This document shows, in pieces, positions 20,438 through 28,533 of a stretch of DNA of 64,000 nt (within the stretch, counting starts at the first letter, position 1; every line of letters begins with the position of its first letter). This DNA comes from an uncultured Amylibacter sp. (GTDB lineage: Bacteria > Pseudomonadota > Alphaproteobacteria > Rhodobacterales > Rhodobacteraceae). The stretch covers positions 62,001 to 126,000 of the forward strand of contig CAJIZV010000001.1 in NCBI GenBank assembly GCA_905181935.1. Reading direction: 5' to 3'. The notes under the pieces were generated by a model. It saw nothing but the letters and a program-made list of their open reading frames with translations. It was not told the DNA's origin and ran no database searches. A program made the translations under genes and the position numbers.

Positions 20438-22219
20438 TTATAGAGGCCAGAAAAATGGGATCAACGCAGATGATATAATGCCAATAAAAATATTTAAAGG
20501 TATACCTATTTTCATAAAATCTTGGAATGAATAACCACCAGGACCATACACTAAAGTATTAGTTTGGTAACCAATTGGAGTGGCAAAACTTGCACTCGCT
20601 GCAATCATAATGGCCACAACTAACGGCCGTGGATCAATGCCCAGAGAGCTTGCCAATGCGATACCAATCGGAGTTATCACTACGGCTACTGCATTATTTG
20701 AAACAAGTTCAGTCAAAATAGAAGTTAAAACATATATAAACCAAATTATGAAAAAGGGATGTAATCCTATTAATTGAGGAGATATTGCATTAACTATAAT
20801 TAAAATAGCACCAGATTTTTGCAATGCAGCCCCAATAGCTAACATTGAAAAAATAAGTATTAGAAGGCGGCCATCTACAGCTTCAAAAGCTTCATCACCG
20901 TCAATACAGCGCGATAATAAAATTGCAGCTACACCAACCACAGCAACACTAAAGATTGGCGCAACTCCCAATGCCGCCAAAATCACAACTGCCGCAAGTG
21001 AAACAATAACGATTGGGGCTTTAGATCGGCGATATGGACGTTCACTTGGCATCGCCAAATCTACTAATTTCATTTCCTGCGCTAATCGTTCAATATCTTC
21101 TGCAGCACCTTCAAACAATATTGTATCACCAATTTTGATTGTTATATCATCTAATTGCACTCCAATATTTTGATTTTTACGATGAACTGCAAGTACATAA
21201 ACACCAAAGTTTCGGCGTATATGCATTTTACCAATTTTTCGTCCAATCATTTTACAACCAGGCGTAATTAAGGCTTCAACCGTTGAAGATTCTTTAGAAA
21301 TAATGCGATCACCCACTTGAACACCAGAACCCTCGTTCAAACCTAACAATTCTCCTACATAAGTTTTCAACACTACCCGATCATCTACTTCTAAAGTCAG
21401 GCTAGATATTGTGTGTCGAAGGCTTTTATTTTTACGCACAATATCAATTACTCGGCTGCCTTCGCGCTTAAAAATACTAACTTCACTCGGAACCATACCT
21501 ACTAAATCACTACCATTTGGAATTGAAAGTTCAGTAATAAATCGCTTTGTAGCTAATCCACCTAATAAATCAGCCATACTTTTACGAGATGGTAGCAATT
21601 TATTTGCAAATATTCGCAAATAAATAATTCCAAATACCACCAATATGATAGCAAGCGGAGTAACTTCAAACATCGTAAATGGCTCAAGGCCTTCTGCTCG
21701 AGCAATTCCATCAATTAATAAACTTGTAGAAGTACCAATTAATGTCAGTAATCCACCAAGAATTGCCATATATGAAAGTGGTATCAATAGTTTTGAGCCT
21801 GAAACACCAAGGATCTTAGCCATTTGTAATGCAACTGGTATCATAATAACTACAACAGGAGTGTTGTTCATAAATGCAGATGCCAAAATTACAAAAACCC
21901 CTAAAACTCCTAGTACAAGCTTCGGGTTATCTCCTCCTTTGGAGGTAACATATTTAGTTAAACTTGATAACGTGCCCGTACGCACAAGAGCGCCTGAGAT
22001 AATAAACATGGCTGCAATAGTCCACGGTGCTGGGTTAGAAAAAACTTTTAACGCATCAGTGTATGGTAGTATTCCAGTAAAAATAAAAAATGCCGCACCA
22101 CTCAAAGATATTACTTCAGTAGAGTAAGTTTCCTTAATAAATCCAACAAACATAAAGAAAATTACCAACAACGAAATATAAGGATAAAGCTCAATTGAAA
22201 TTAAACTACTAAGCATCAA
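20438..22219 (-). CDS. SLC13/DASS-type permease with two RCK_C domains
   Basis: A 593-residue secondary transporter of the divalent anion:Na+ symporter group (COG0471). About 11-12 membrane helices are split by a soluble insert at residues about 215-400 containing two TrkA/RCK_C ligand-binding domains (near SLTLEVDDRVVLKT and DDITIKIGDTILFEG). Family motifs include SAFMNNTPVVVIMIPVAL and, near the C-terminus, SNNAVAVVITPIGIALA and ASASFATPIGYQTNTLV. Close homologues are annotated as sulfate or citrate/arsenite permeases; sulfate or another oxyanion is plausible but unproven. It stands alone. Confidence 0.85.
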   Translation of the reverse strand: MMLSSLISIELYPYISLLVIFFMFVGFIKETYSTEVISLSGAAFFIFTGILPYTDALKVFSNPAPWTIAAMFIISGALVRTGTLSSLTKYVTSKGGDNPKLVLGVLGVFVILASAFMNNTPVVVIMIPVALQMAKILGVSGSKLLIPLSYMAILGGLLTLIGTSTSLLIDGIARAEGLEPFTMFEVTPLAIILVVFGIIYLRIFANKLLPSRKSMADLLGGLATKRFITELSIPNGSDLVGMVPSEVSIFKREGSRVIDIVRKNKSLRHTISSLTLEVDDRVVLKTYVGELLGLNEGSGVQVGDRIISKESSTVEALITPGCKMIGRKIGKMHIRRNFGVYVLAVHRKNQNIGVQLDDITIKIGDTILFEGAAEDIERLAQEMKLVDLAMPSERPYRRSKAPIVIVSLAAVVILAALGVAPIFSVAVVGVAAILLSRCIDGDEAFEAVDGRLLILIFSMLAIGAALQKSGAILIIVNAISPQLIGLHPFFIIWFIYVLTSILTELVSNNAVAVVITPIGIALASSLGIDPRPLVVAIMIAASASFATPIGYQTNTLVYGPGGYSFQDFMKIGIPLNIFIGIISSALIPFFWPL

Positions 22220-22278
22220 GGCTACCTTTCTAGGTTATTATAAACATTAATGTATAAAATCCTAAACTAGGTTCAAGT

Positions 22279-23163
22279 TTAATCTTCGCGAGGTCGTACT
22301 AAAAACATTCCAAGGCACATGATTGCAAATGCAGCCCAAATGTATCCTGAATATGTTTCACCTAAAGCTAAAATTGACCAAAGCACACCAAATAAAGTTA
22401 CTAAATACGCAACAAGACCAGCAAAAACAGGCCCAGCCTGCCCAATTATCCATATAAAGCCCGAGTAAGCTAAACCCGTAGTCAAACCTATCAATAGTAT
22501 TGCAAGATCAGCATCTGACCAGCCATTTTGCCACAGAGGAATAAATGAACCTTGCCATGCAACCAAAACAGCTAAAACAATTGAGCCCATTGTTGCTGAA
22601 CCCAGTAAAGTCTCCACTGGTGTCAATCCATCTAAACCAAAATAGGCAACAAAATTATCTTCAAAAGCATAACAAAGTGGAGCTAAGATAGCTAATAAAA
22701 CAAATCCTGCTTTAGCAGGGTTAGGTAGACTTGCATCTGGCCCAATTAATAAAAGTATAGAAATAGCACCCATAAAGACACCCAGCGCTCGGGTTTTTTT
22801 AAATACCTCATGCCCTGTAAAAATAGCAATTGGCATAATGAAAATTGGCACCATTGCTATAGTTATAGCCATTACACCTGCTGGCAGATGAAAAGTAGCA
22901 GTATAAGAGATTGCTCCAGGTAATAATGATCCAAAAACCATAATCCATGCAAATAATACTAAGCGCCGTTTAGATAACCTAATTACACGGTATTTTGGTA
23001 AAAAAAGTAATAATGCTGTTAATCCCGCTAGAAAAACTTGCCAAAATAAAACTCCAGTAATTGGATATCCACCAGTCACTGCAATTTTCATTGCCGGTAT
23101 AGTCATACCCCAAGTTGCACCAATAAGTATCAGAGGAAGAAATAACCAAGATTTTGATTTCAT
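22279..23163 (-). CDS. EamA/DMT-family permease
   Basis: A 294-residue drug/metabolite transporter with ten predicted membrane helices arranged as two EamA repeats (about 5-135 and 150-290). Family features include WGMTIPAMKIAV near the N-terminus and SILALGETYSGYIWAAFAIMCLGM in the second repeat. The substrate is unknown. Its start codon overlaps the stop of the YmdB-type gene by 4 nt, so translation is coupled in a fthC-ymdB-eamA operon. Confidence 0.87.
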   Translation of the reverse strand: MKSKSWLFLPLILIGATWGMTIPAMKIAVTGGYPITGVLFWQVFLAGLTALLLFLPKYRVIRLSKRRLVLFAWIMVFGSLLPGAISYTATFHLPAGVMAITIAMVPIFIMPIAIFTGHEVFKKTRALGVFMGAISILLLIGPDASLPNPAKAGFVLLAILAPLCYAFEDNFVAYFGLDGLTPVETLLGSATMGSIVLAVLVAWQGSFIPLWQNGWSDADLAILLIGLTTGLAYSGFIWIIGQAGPVFAGLVAYLVTLFGVLWSILALGETYSGYIWAAFAIMCLGMFLVRPRED

Positions 23164-23975
23164 GTGGGTGCCGATTGTTGCAACCGGCCACCATTACGAA
23201 TTTGTACAACTTCTTTTGCTAGTCCAGTTAAATCGTCAGTTTCTACAAAAAGACCACAAAGTGTCGCTTCATCTACTGCAGGTATAAAGCGTTCTTTATT
23301 CATACCAGTTATAAAGCGCCGTAAAGGTTCATCTTTTTGCATACCTATTACACTATTATAATCTCCACACATACCTGCGTCTGATTGATGAGCAGTTCCA
23401 CGCGGCAAAATCTGCGCATCAGCGGTAGGAATATGCGTGTGAGTGCCAATCACCATTGATGCACGGCCATCTAACCAGTGCCCCATAGCTACTTTTTCAG
23501 ATGTAGCTTCAGCATGAAAGTCTACAATCACTGCATCAACAGCCCCACCCATTGGCGCAGTTCGCAATGTAGCATCTAGAGCAGAAAATGGATCATCGAA
23601 CGGCTTTTTCATAAAAACTTGACCTAAAGCTTGGGCAACTAATACTTTTTTTCCATTTTGGGCTTTAATTAATCGCACACCTTTTCCCGGCGCAGCTTTT
23701 GCAAAATTAAGAGGGCGTACAATTCTAGGTTCTTGTTCACAAAAAGCTAACATGTCACGCTGATCAAAAGCATGGTCTCCAAGAGTAATACAGTCAGCAC
23801 CCGCTTCTAGTAGAGCTTTTGCATGTCCAGCTGACAAACCCATACCACCAGTTGCGTTCTCACCATTTAATACTACAAAATCTAAGCGCCATTCATCACG
23901 TAAACGCATTAAACGTTCACTAATTGCTTTACGGCCAGCCCGGCCCATAATATCACCAAGAAATAAAAGTCTCAT
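23160..23975 (-). CDS. YmdB-family metallophosphoesterase (TIGR00282)
   Basis: A 271-residue calcineurin-like phosphoesterase; the Bacillus YmdB relative is a 2',3'-cyclic-nucleotide phosphodiesterase affecting RNA decay and biofilm choice. Metal-binding motifs are MRLLFLGDIMG at the N-terminus, NGENATGG, LGDHAFDQRD, DFHAEATSEK and VIGTHTHIPTAD. It follows fthC by 23 bp and overlaps the EamA gene by 4 nt. Confidence 0.9.
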   Translation of the reverse strand: MRLLFLGDIMGRAGRKAISERLMRLRDEWRLDFVVLNGENATGGMGLSAGHAKALLEAGADCITLGDHAFDQRDMLAFCEQEPRIVRPLNFAKAAPGKGVRLIKAQNGKKVLVAQALGQVFMKKPFDDPFSALDATLRTAPMGGAVDAVIVDFHAEATSEKVAMGHWLDGRASMVIGTHTHIPTADAQILPRGTAHQSDAGMCGDYNSVIGMQKDEPLRRFITGMNKERFIPAVDEATLCGLFVETDDLTGLAKEVVQIRNGGRLQQSAPT

Positions 23976-23998
23976 TAAACTGCGATAACCATCTTATT

Positions 23999-24565
23999 CT
24001 AAAAGGACAAGATACCTTGCTCCGTTATTATTGAATTAAGCTGATAATCAGTATTTTCTCTAGGAACTAGCATCACTTCTTGAGCACTGTATGCAAACCC
24101 AATGGCTTGCACATTTTTAGTTTTTTTTATTTTAGCAAATGACCGATCATAATATCCACCACCATAACCTAATCGATAACCATTCCTATCAAACGCAGCT
24201 AGTGGTGTTATAATCAAATCAGGGATTAATACTTCTGCATTTTTTGGAATCATTGCGCCAAATGCACCTTGAATCATTTCACATTCTGGTGTCCAACGAT
24301 AGAATTCTAATGGGCTCCCATCAGCAATCACAACCGGCACACAAACTATACGCCCCCTGCGCACCATAGCATTCATTGCTGTTAGTGGAGAAATTTCAGT
24401 ACGAATTGGCATATATGCAGAAATTATTAAATTATCTTTCTGGGCTTTTAAATAGTTAATTAATTGTGCATTAGCCTTCGAATCTAAAGACATCTTATGG
24501 GCTTTAAGACGTTCTATAAACGCAGCCTTTCGACACATTAATTTTAATTTTTTGATATCATCCAT
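23999..24565 (-). CDS. fthC: 5-formyltetrahydrofolate cyclo-ligase
   Basis: Converts 5-formyl-THF with ATP to 5,10-methenyl-THF, returning an inhibitory folate to the one-carbon pool. 188 residues, normal length. Conserved features are the N-terminal basic helix (CRKAAFIERLKAHKMSLD), YMPIRTEISP, and the phosphate-binding GYRLGYGGGYYDRSF. The position directly behind the 6S-like RNA is the classic ssrS-ygfA arrangement. The start is uncertain by nine codons (ATG 24565 or 24538), as neither has a strong ribosome site. Confidence 0.92.
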   Translation of the reverse strand: MDDIKKLKLMCRKAAFIERLKAHKMSLDSKANAQLINYLKAQKDNLIISAYMPIRTEISPLTAMNAMVRRGRIVCVPVVIADGSPLEFYRWTPECEMIQGAFGAMIPKNAEVLIPDLIITPLAAFDRNGYRLGYGGGYYDRSFAKIKKTKNVQAIGFAYSAQEVMLVPRENTDYQLNSIITEQGILSF

Positions 24566-24609
24566 ATATATATATTATCAAAGAAAGTTATCAAAAACAG
24601 TCAAAAAGC

Positions 24610-24804
24610 GGCGGGCCCACATTAGAACACGATATCATTGCAATCGCCTTCAACGCGACGGTGGAAGGGGTTAATTTCCCGGAGCCTGTGTAGTACAGGT
24701 GGGTACCGGATATGATATACCAGGGTAAGTCACAGAGCCAGTTCCCTCAAGAAAGCTTATCGGCCACTGAAATTGGGCTTCTCACAAGAAGGGCAGAACC
24801 CGCC
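24610..24804 (-). ncRNA. ssrS: 6S RNA candidate
   Basis: A roughly 195-nt non-coding segment of clearly higher GC than its AT-rich flanks, lying directly upstream of fthC on the same strand, where 6S RNA sits in many proteobacteria including Rhodobacter. Its ends pair (GGCGGG with CCCGCC), internal complementary segments such as CCTGT/ACAGG give a long irregular rod, and no reading frame crosses it. 6S RNA mimics an open promoter and sequesters sigma-70 polymerase. Strand is inferred from the neighbour; exact ends are from the terminal stem. Confidence 0.65.
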
Positions 24805-24895
24805 AAGTAAAAATATAGTTTATTTGCATAAATTCTACAAGCCTAGACCAAGAAGTAGGTTCAATTAATAAACTAAAATAGTAAGATTCAAATAT

Positions 24896-25084
24896 TTAAC
24901 TGGAAGTTGTTCGAGCGGCAGCGGCGGCAGATTTAATTTCTTCTGCAATCTCATCTGCTTCATCTGGATCAAAGTCTAATGGAACTTCGATTCCTTTTGC
25001 TTCAATAAACAATCTAACCATACCGTCACTGGTTGGACCTATCTGTAAGTTAGCTTCAACTTCAACTTCTGAATTAATACTCAT
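24896..25084 (-). CDS. Small acidic conserved protein (DUF6324-like)
   Basis: 62 residues, strongly acidic (VEVEANLQIG, then DFDPDEADEIAEEI) with an alanine-rich C-terminus. No membrane segment or signal. I recall proteins of this pattern as a small Rhodobacteraceae family of unknown function, possibly DUF6324, but cannot verify the name. Its start has no strong ribosome site nearby. It lies between the 6S-like RNA and tRNA-His, on the opposite strand to the tRNA. Confidence 0.65.
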   Translation of the reverse strand: MSINSEVEVEANLQIGPTSDGMVRLFIEAKGIEVPLDFDPDEADEIAEEIKSAAAAARTTSS

Positions 25085-25195
25085 GATATTTTGCCATATC
25101 TGTTTGATTTTTTACTTCGCTATCAAGAGAAAGTGGTGAATTCAAGTATGAACGGTCTTGCAAGCCGAGAATGCTTACGATAAATGATTTTCAAT

Positions 25196-25272
25196 GCCGG
25201 CGTAGCTCAGTAGGTTAGAGCGCTTGATTGTGGATCAAGAGGCCCCCCGTTCGAGCCGGGGCGCTGGTACCA
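25196..25272 (+). tRNA. tRNA-His (GTG), A73 type without encoded G-1
   Basis: Cloverleaf with acceptor GCCGGCG pairing with CGCTGGT (two G-T pairs), D arm GCTC...GAGC, anticodon stem TTGAT/ATCAA around TGTGGA-type loop with anticodon GTG, T arm CCCCGTTCGAGCCGGGG, discriminator A (25269) and encoded CCA. The base before the first acceptor G is T (25195) and the discriminator is A, not the near-universal G-1 and C73. A TTGCAA and ATAAAT upstream, about 15-16 bp apart, are a possible promoter. Confidence 0.96.
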
Positions 25273-25303
25273 TCTAAACAATGTAAAACTTATATAGCAT
25301 TGT

Positions 25304-26857
25304 TTAAAAGTCCGTAGGAGCACCTCCTTCAGATTTACGTTTAACTACAAATTCTTTGAGCTCTTCCTTAATTCCATCATCAATGGGTGGAGCTTCAAAC
25401 TCATTAATTATATCTTTATACATTTTATGGGCACGTTTTGCTGTCCAAGTGCCACCATTTAAATTCCATGCCTCATAATTTGTCCAATCCGATATAAATG
25501 GAGCATAAAATGCATCTACATATCGCTCTTGTGTGTGCTCAATTGAAAAATAATTAGCTCCCGGTAAATGTCCAACTTCACGTATAGCATCTATTGCAAT
25601 ATCATTTATATCAGTAGCACAAATTGAAGGTTCCATATATCGTTGAATATGTTGAATAATTTCACAATCCATAATGAACTTTTCAGGACTAGCAATAAGT
25701 CCACCCTCCAACCAACCAGCTGCGTGATAAACTAAATTAGTACCCGACTGGACTGCAGCCCAAAGAGAATTAGAAGTCTCCCACATGGCCTGGCCATCTG
25801 GGACGTTGGCGGTACAAACTCCAGATGATCGCATGGGAAGCCCATAGAACCTGGCCATTTGGCCTGTCATTTGGGTTGCTCGCATATACTCAGGAGTACC
25901 AAAAGCAGGAGCACCAGACTTCATATCAACATTTGAAGTAAATGTTCCTATCATTGTAGGACATCCTCTGCGAATCATTTGTATCATAACAATTGCGGCT
26001 AATCCTTCTGCCAATGATAATGTAACAGCCCCCGACATAGTCACAGGAGCCATAGCACCAGCTAAGGTAAAGGGCGTAACAACAATTGGCTGACCACGTC
26101 GAGCTAAGCGAATCGTACCATCTAACATTGGAAAATCATGCTTAAGTGGAGATACCGAGTTAATGTTTGTATACATCCGAGGATGTTCTTCAAATTCTTC
26201 ATGTGTCAAGCCACCAGCGATCCGAACCATTTCCATAACATCTTCAACGCGTTCCTTACCGAGAGAGTAAGCATGAACAACTTTATCTGTAAGAATTAAT
26301 TTTTCATATAAGCAATCCAAATGCCTTACAGATGCATGAATATCTACTGGCTCTACTGGGTAACCACCTGCGACATGTATACAGTTAAAATACTGTGTTA
26401 ATTTTAAAAAATCTTTAAAACCTTCAAAGTCGCCTGGACGTTTACCACGCTCTAAATCCCACATATTAGGTGGTGATGAAACATTAACAAATGCCATATT
26501 TTTCCCACCAAGCCTAATTTTTCTTTCAGGGTTTCGAGGTGTTATCGAAAACTCACGTGGCGTATGTGAAAGCATTTCTGTTAAAAGATCACGCCCAATT
26601 CTAACATTTTCACCATTTACAGTTGCACCACCCTTTTTAAGAATTCTTAAAGCTTCAGGATTCATAAATTCAATCCCAATATCTTCTAAAATTTTAATAA
26701 CACCTTCATGAATATTTAGAACACCTTCTTCATCAAGAGGCTCAGTTGGTCTATCAGTGTTAACAACTTGGCGCCAAGGCATCTGGTCAATTGTAGTTTT
26801 TACTGACCTGCGTTGGTTGCCTGCCCGTCCACCTGCTCTAATACGCTTCATTACCAT
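25304..26857 (-). CDS. MttB-superfamily methyltransferase (non-pyrrolysine)
   Basis: About 517 residues of the trimethylamine methyltransferase family (COG5598). Characterised members transfer a methyl group from a quaternary or tertiary amine to a corrinoid protein. True MttB has an in-frame UAG read as pyrrolysine; here the frame is continuous, so this belongs with homologues such as MtgB (glycine betaine). Typical segments are ASVRHLDCLYEKLILTDKVVH and APVTMSGAVTLSLAEGLA. No corrinoid protein gene is nearby. Start: GAGG is best spaced (8 nt) for the ATG at 26857; GTG 26866 and ATGs 26863 and 26851 are alternatives. Confidence 0.86.
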   Translation of the reverse strand: MVMKRIRAGGRAGNQRRSVKTTIDQMPWRQVVNTDRPTEPLDEEGVLNIHEGVIKILEDIGIEFMNPEALRILKKGGATVNGENVRIGRDLLTEMLSHTPREFSITPRNPERKIRLGGKNMAFVNVSSPPNMWDLERGKRPGDFEGFKDFLKLTQYFNCIHVAGGYPVEPVDIHASVRHLDCLYEKLILTDKVVHAYSLGKERVEDVMEMVRIAGGLTHEEFEEHPRMYTNINSVSPLKHDFPMLDGTIRLARRGQPIVVTPFTLAGAMAPVTMSGAVTLSLAEGLAAIVMIQMIRRGCPTMIGTFTSNVDMKSGAPAFGTPEYMRATQMTGQMARFYGLPMRSSGVCTANVPDGQAMWETSNSLWAAVQSGTNLVYHAAGWLEGGLIASPEKFIMDCEIIQHIQRYMEPSICATDINDIAIDAIREVGHLPGANYFSIEHTQERYVDAFYAPFISDWTNYEAWNLNGGTWTAKRAHKMYKDIINEFEAPPIDDGIKEELKEFVVKRKSEGGAPTDF

Positions 26858-26945
26858 TTTCATCACCTCAACTAAGAATAGAATGACAGTTAACGCGTCA
26901 TGGGGTTGCCAGAAAGCGACTGATTACGACGTTTTCAAATCGTGT

Positions 26946-27638
26946 TTACTTTAATACTTCATGCAACGATAAAATATTATCCAACACAATATCGGCTACA
27001 TCAGATATCTGGTCATAGCTTGCAGGCCCAGACAAAACGCCAACATTTAGACCAACACCTGCATTCTGACCTGCATTTAGATCATGAGTACTATCGCCAA
27101 CCATTGCAACCTCACTAGGGACTATACCAACTGAATCGCAGAATCCTAAGATAGAATTACCAGAGGGTTTGGGCTCATAGCCACTATCACAGCCGATGAC
27201 TTTATCGAATAAATCTAAACATCCCAGTCTTTCCAACTGTATTAATGTTGGAGCTTCGGCTGCGTTAGTAATGACACCAAGAAAATACCCTTGTGCGCGC
27301 AGCTTTGATAGAAAAGTATATAAATTACAAATAGGTACAGCATCTAGTTGACTAAATGCAATTTCACTTTTTTCTAAAACTATCTCAGAATTTAATTCAG
27401 GAAAAAGATTTAACCACACATCCAAAACATCTTGAGTAGTACCATTAACAAAAATAGATCCACCAGAAAATTTATTTGTTATTGTGTTAAATCCAGCAGC
27501 ATTTGCAAGAATATTTTGATGTTTAATATTATTTGGAAAAATACCATTTATTAAAGTTCTAAATCCAACCGCCCAACTTGCATCAAAGTCAATCAAAGTC
27601 CCATCTTTGTCAAAAGCAATTCCCTTAATTTTATTCAT
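26946..27638 (-). CDS. HAD-superfamily phosphatase (phosphoglycolate phosphatase-like)
   Basis: A 230-residue haloacid-dehalogenase hydrolase. Motif I is FDKDGTLIDFD with the nucleophile Asp, motif II GVITNAAEAP, motif III lysine near EPKPSGNS, motif IV VGDSTHDLNAGQNAGV. A helical cap (about 25-85) suggests small phosphate esters such as phosphoglycolate. The start at 27638 is one base after the DUF3572 stop; a longer in-frame reading overlaps that gene and lacks conservation. It is followed by the MttB-type gene after about 88 bp. Confidence 0.87.
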   Translation of the reverse strand: MNKIKGIAFDKDGTLIDFDASWAVGFRTLINGIFPNNIKHQNILANAAGFNTITNKFSGGSIFVNGTTQDVLDVWLNLFPELNSEIVLEKSEIAFSQLDAVPICNLYTFLSKLRAQGYFLGVITNAAEAPTLIQLERLGCLDLFDKVIGCDSGYEPKPSGNSILGFCDSVGIVPSEVAMVGDSTHDLNAGQNAGVGLNVGVLSGPASYDQISDVADIVLDNILSLHEVLK

Positions 27639-27639
27639 T

Positions 27640-27924
27640 TTATGTCCAATTGGGGAGATCGCCCCCAGGCAAGTGTTGGCGTGCAATGTAAGGTTCATTA
27701 AATTTAAAAGACTCTGCCTCACAAAATTCTTTAACCCATGCGTCATCCATGAGTATAAAATCTAAGATTGAGCCTAAAAAATTTGGATCTTTTGCACCTA
27801 AGGTTACGTCCTGAATACTAGCACCTGAACTGCCCAAAAAAATTACGAATAGTTCATCGTTTCCAACCAACCACTCCAATGCTTTAAGCGCAAATATTTC
27901 TGCAGATGTAGGCGTAAAATTCAT
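27640..27924 (-). CDS. DUF3572 family protein
   Basis: A 94-residue protein matching the DUF3572 pattern: AEIFALKALEWLVGNDELFVIFLGSSGA near the N-terminus, then LDFILMDDAWVKEFCE. The family is small, cytoplasmic and restricted mainly to alphaproteobacteria; its function is unknown. It forms a tight pair with the HAD phosphatase (1-nt gap) and is preceded by a good promoter candidate at 28037-28064. Confidence 0.78.
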   Translation of the reverse strand: MNFTPTSAEIFALKALEWLVGNDELFVIFLGSSGASIQDVTLGAKDPNFLGSILDFILMDDAWVKEFCEAESFKFNEPYIARQHLPGGDLPNWT

Positions 27925-28036
27925 TGTTCATAAAACTTTCATTACAACTACGAAATGTATTTTAACATACTTAAAGTAAATATATTATGTATGCTTTATT
28001 TGAATATTAAAACCATTCATTAATCTTAAAATCAAA

Positions 28037-28064
28037 ATTATGCGACATCGCGCCACAAGGTCAA
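28037..28064 (-). promoter_or_regulatory. Sigma-70-type promoter for the DUF3572-HAD operon
   Basis: On the minus strand TTGACC (28059-28064) and CATAAT (28037-28042) are separated by 16 bp, with a GC-rich spacer in an AT-rich region, about 113 bp upstream of the DUF3572 start. The short palindrome ACAAG-GTCAA-CTTGT overlaps the -35 and could be an operator. Confidence 0.5.
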
Positions 28065-28108
28065 CTTGTCACTTTTAAATACTTTAAATTTTACATTAAA
28101 ACCAACAC

Positions 28109-28486
28109 ATGAAAACTACAGTTTCTTTAAACCATCGGCTTGTTAAACCTGCTTTAATTAGAGGATGGAAGCGCAAATGCCCCAATTGCGGTTCTGGCCC
28201 ATTAATGGAAGGATACTTAAGTATACGGAAAGAATGTGCAGTATGCTCACAAGAGTTACACCATCAGCGCGCTGATGATGGCCCTGCTTATATAACTATT
28301 CTTATTTCAGGACACATCTTAGCACCTCTTATGCTAATAATATTTGAAATGTACCGTCCAGACCCAATGGTTCTAGCAGTTGGCTTTATACTAGTATTCA
28401 TAGCGATGGCCTTATTTTTATTACCCCGAATAAAAGGTGCCTTTATAGGATTACAATGGGCAAAGCGAATGCACGGATTTTCTTGA
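28109..28486 (+). CDS. DUF983 family membrane protein
   Basis: 125 residues with an N-terminal zinc-ribbon-like pair of CxxC motifs (KCPNCGSG at about 30-37 and ECAVCSQE at about 51-58) and two hydrophobic helices (about 70-90 and 95-115). This is the DUF983 pattern; in some alphaproteobacteria members sit near cytochrome oxidase assembly genes, but no such genes are here. It is divergent from the DUF3572 operon. Confidence 0.82.
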   Translation: MKTTVSLNHRLVKPALIRGWKRKCPNCGSGPLMEGYLSIRKECAVCSQELHHQRADDGPAYITILISGHILAPLMLIIFEMYRPDPMVLAVGFILVFIAMALFLLPRIKGAFIGLQWAKRMHGFS

Positions 28487-28533
28487 TTATTTCAGCAAAT
28501 CTATGCAAATATATATTTTTAAGATTGTTTGTT

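Noticed and set aside
25304..26866. Possible pyrrolysine (UAG read-through) in the MttB-like gene
   Set aside because: The reading frame has no internal TAG; it is a non-pyrrolysine member.
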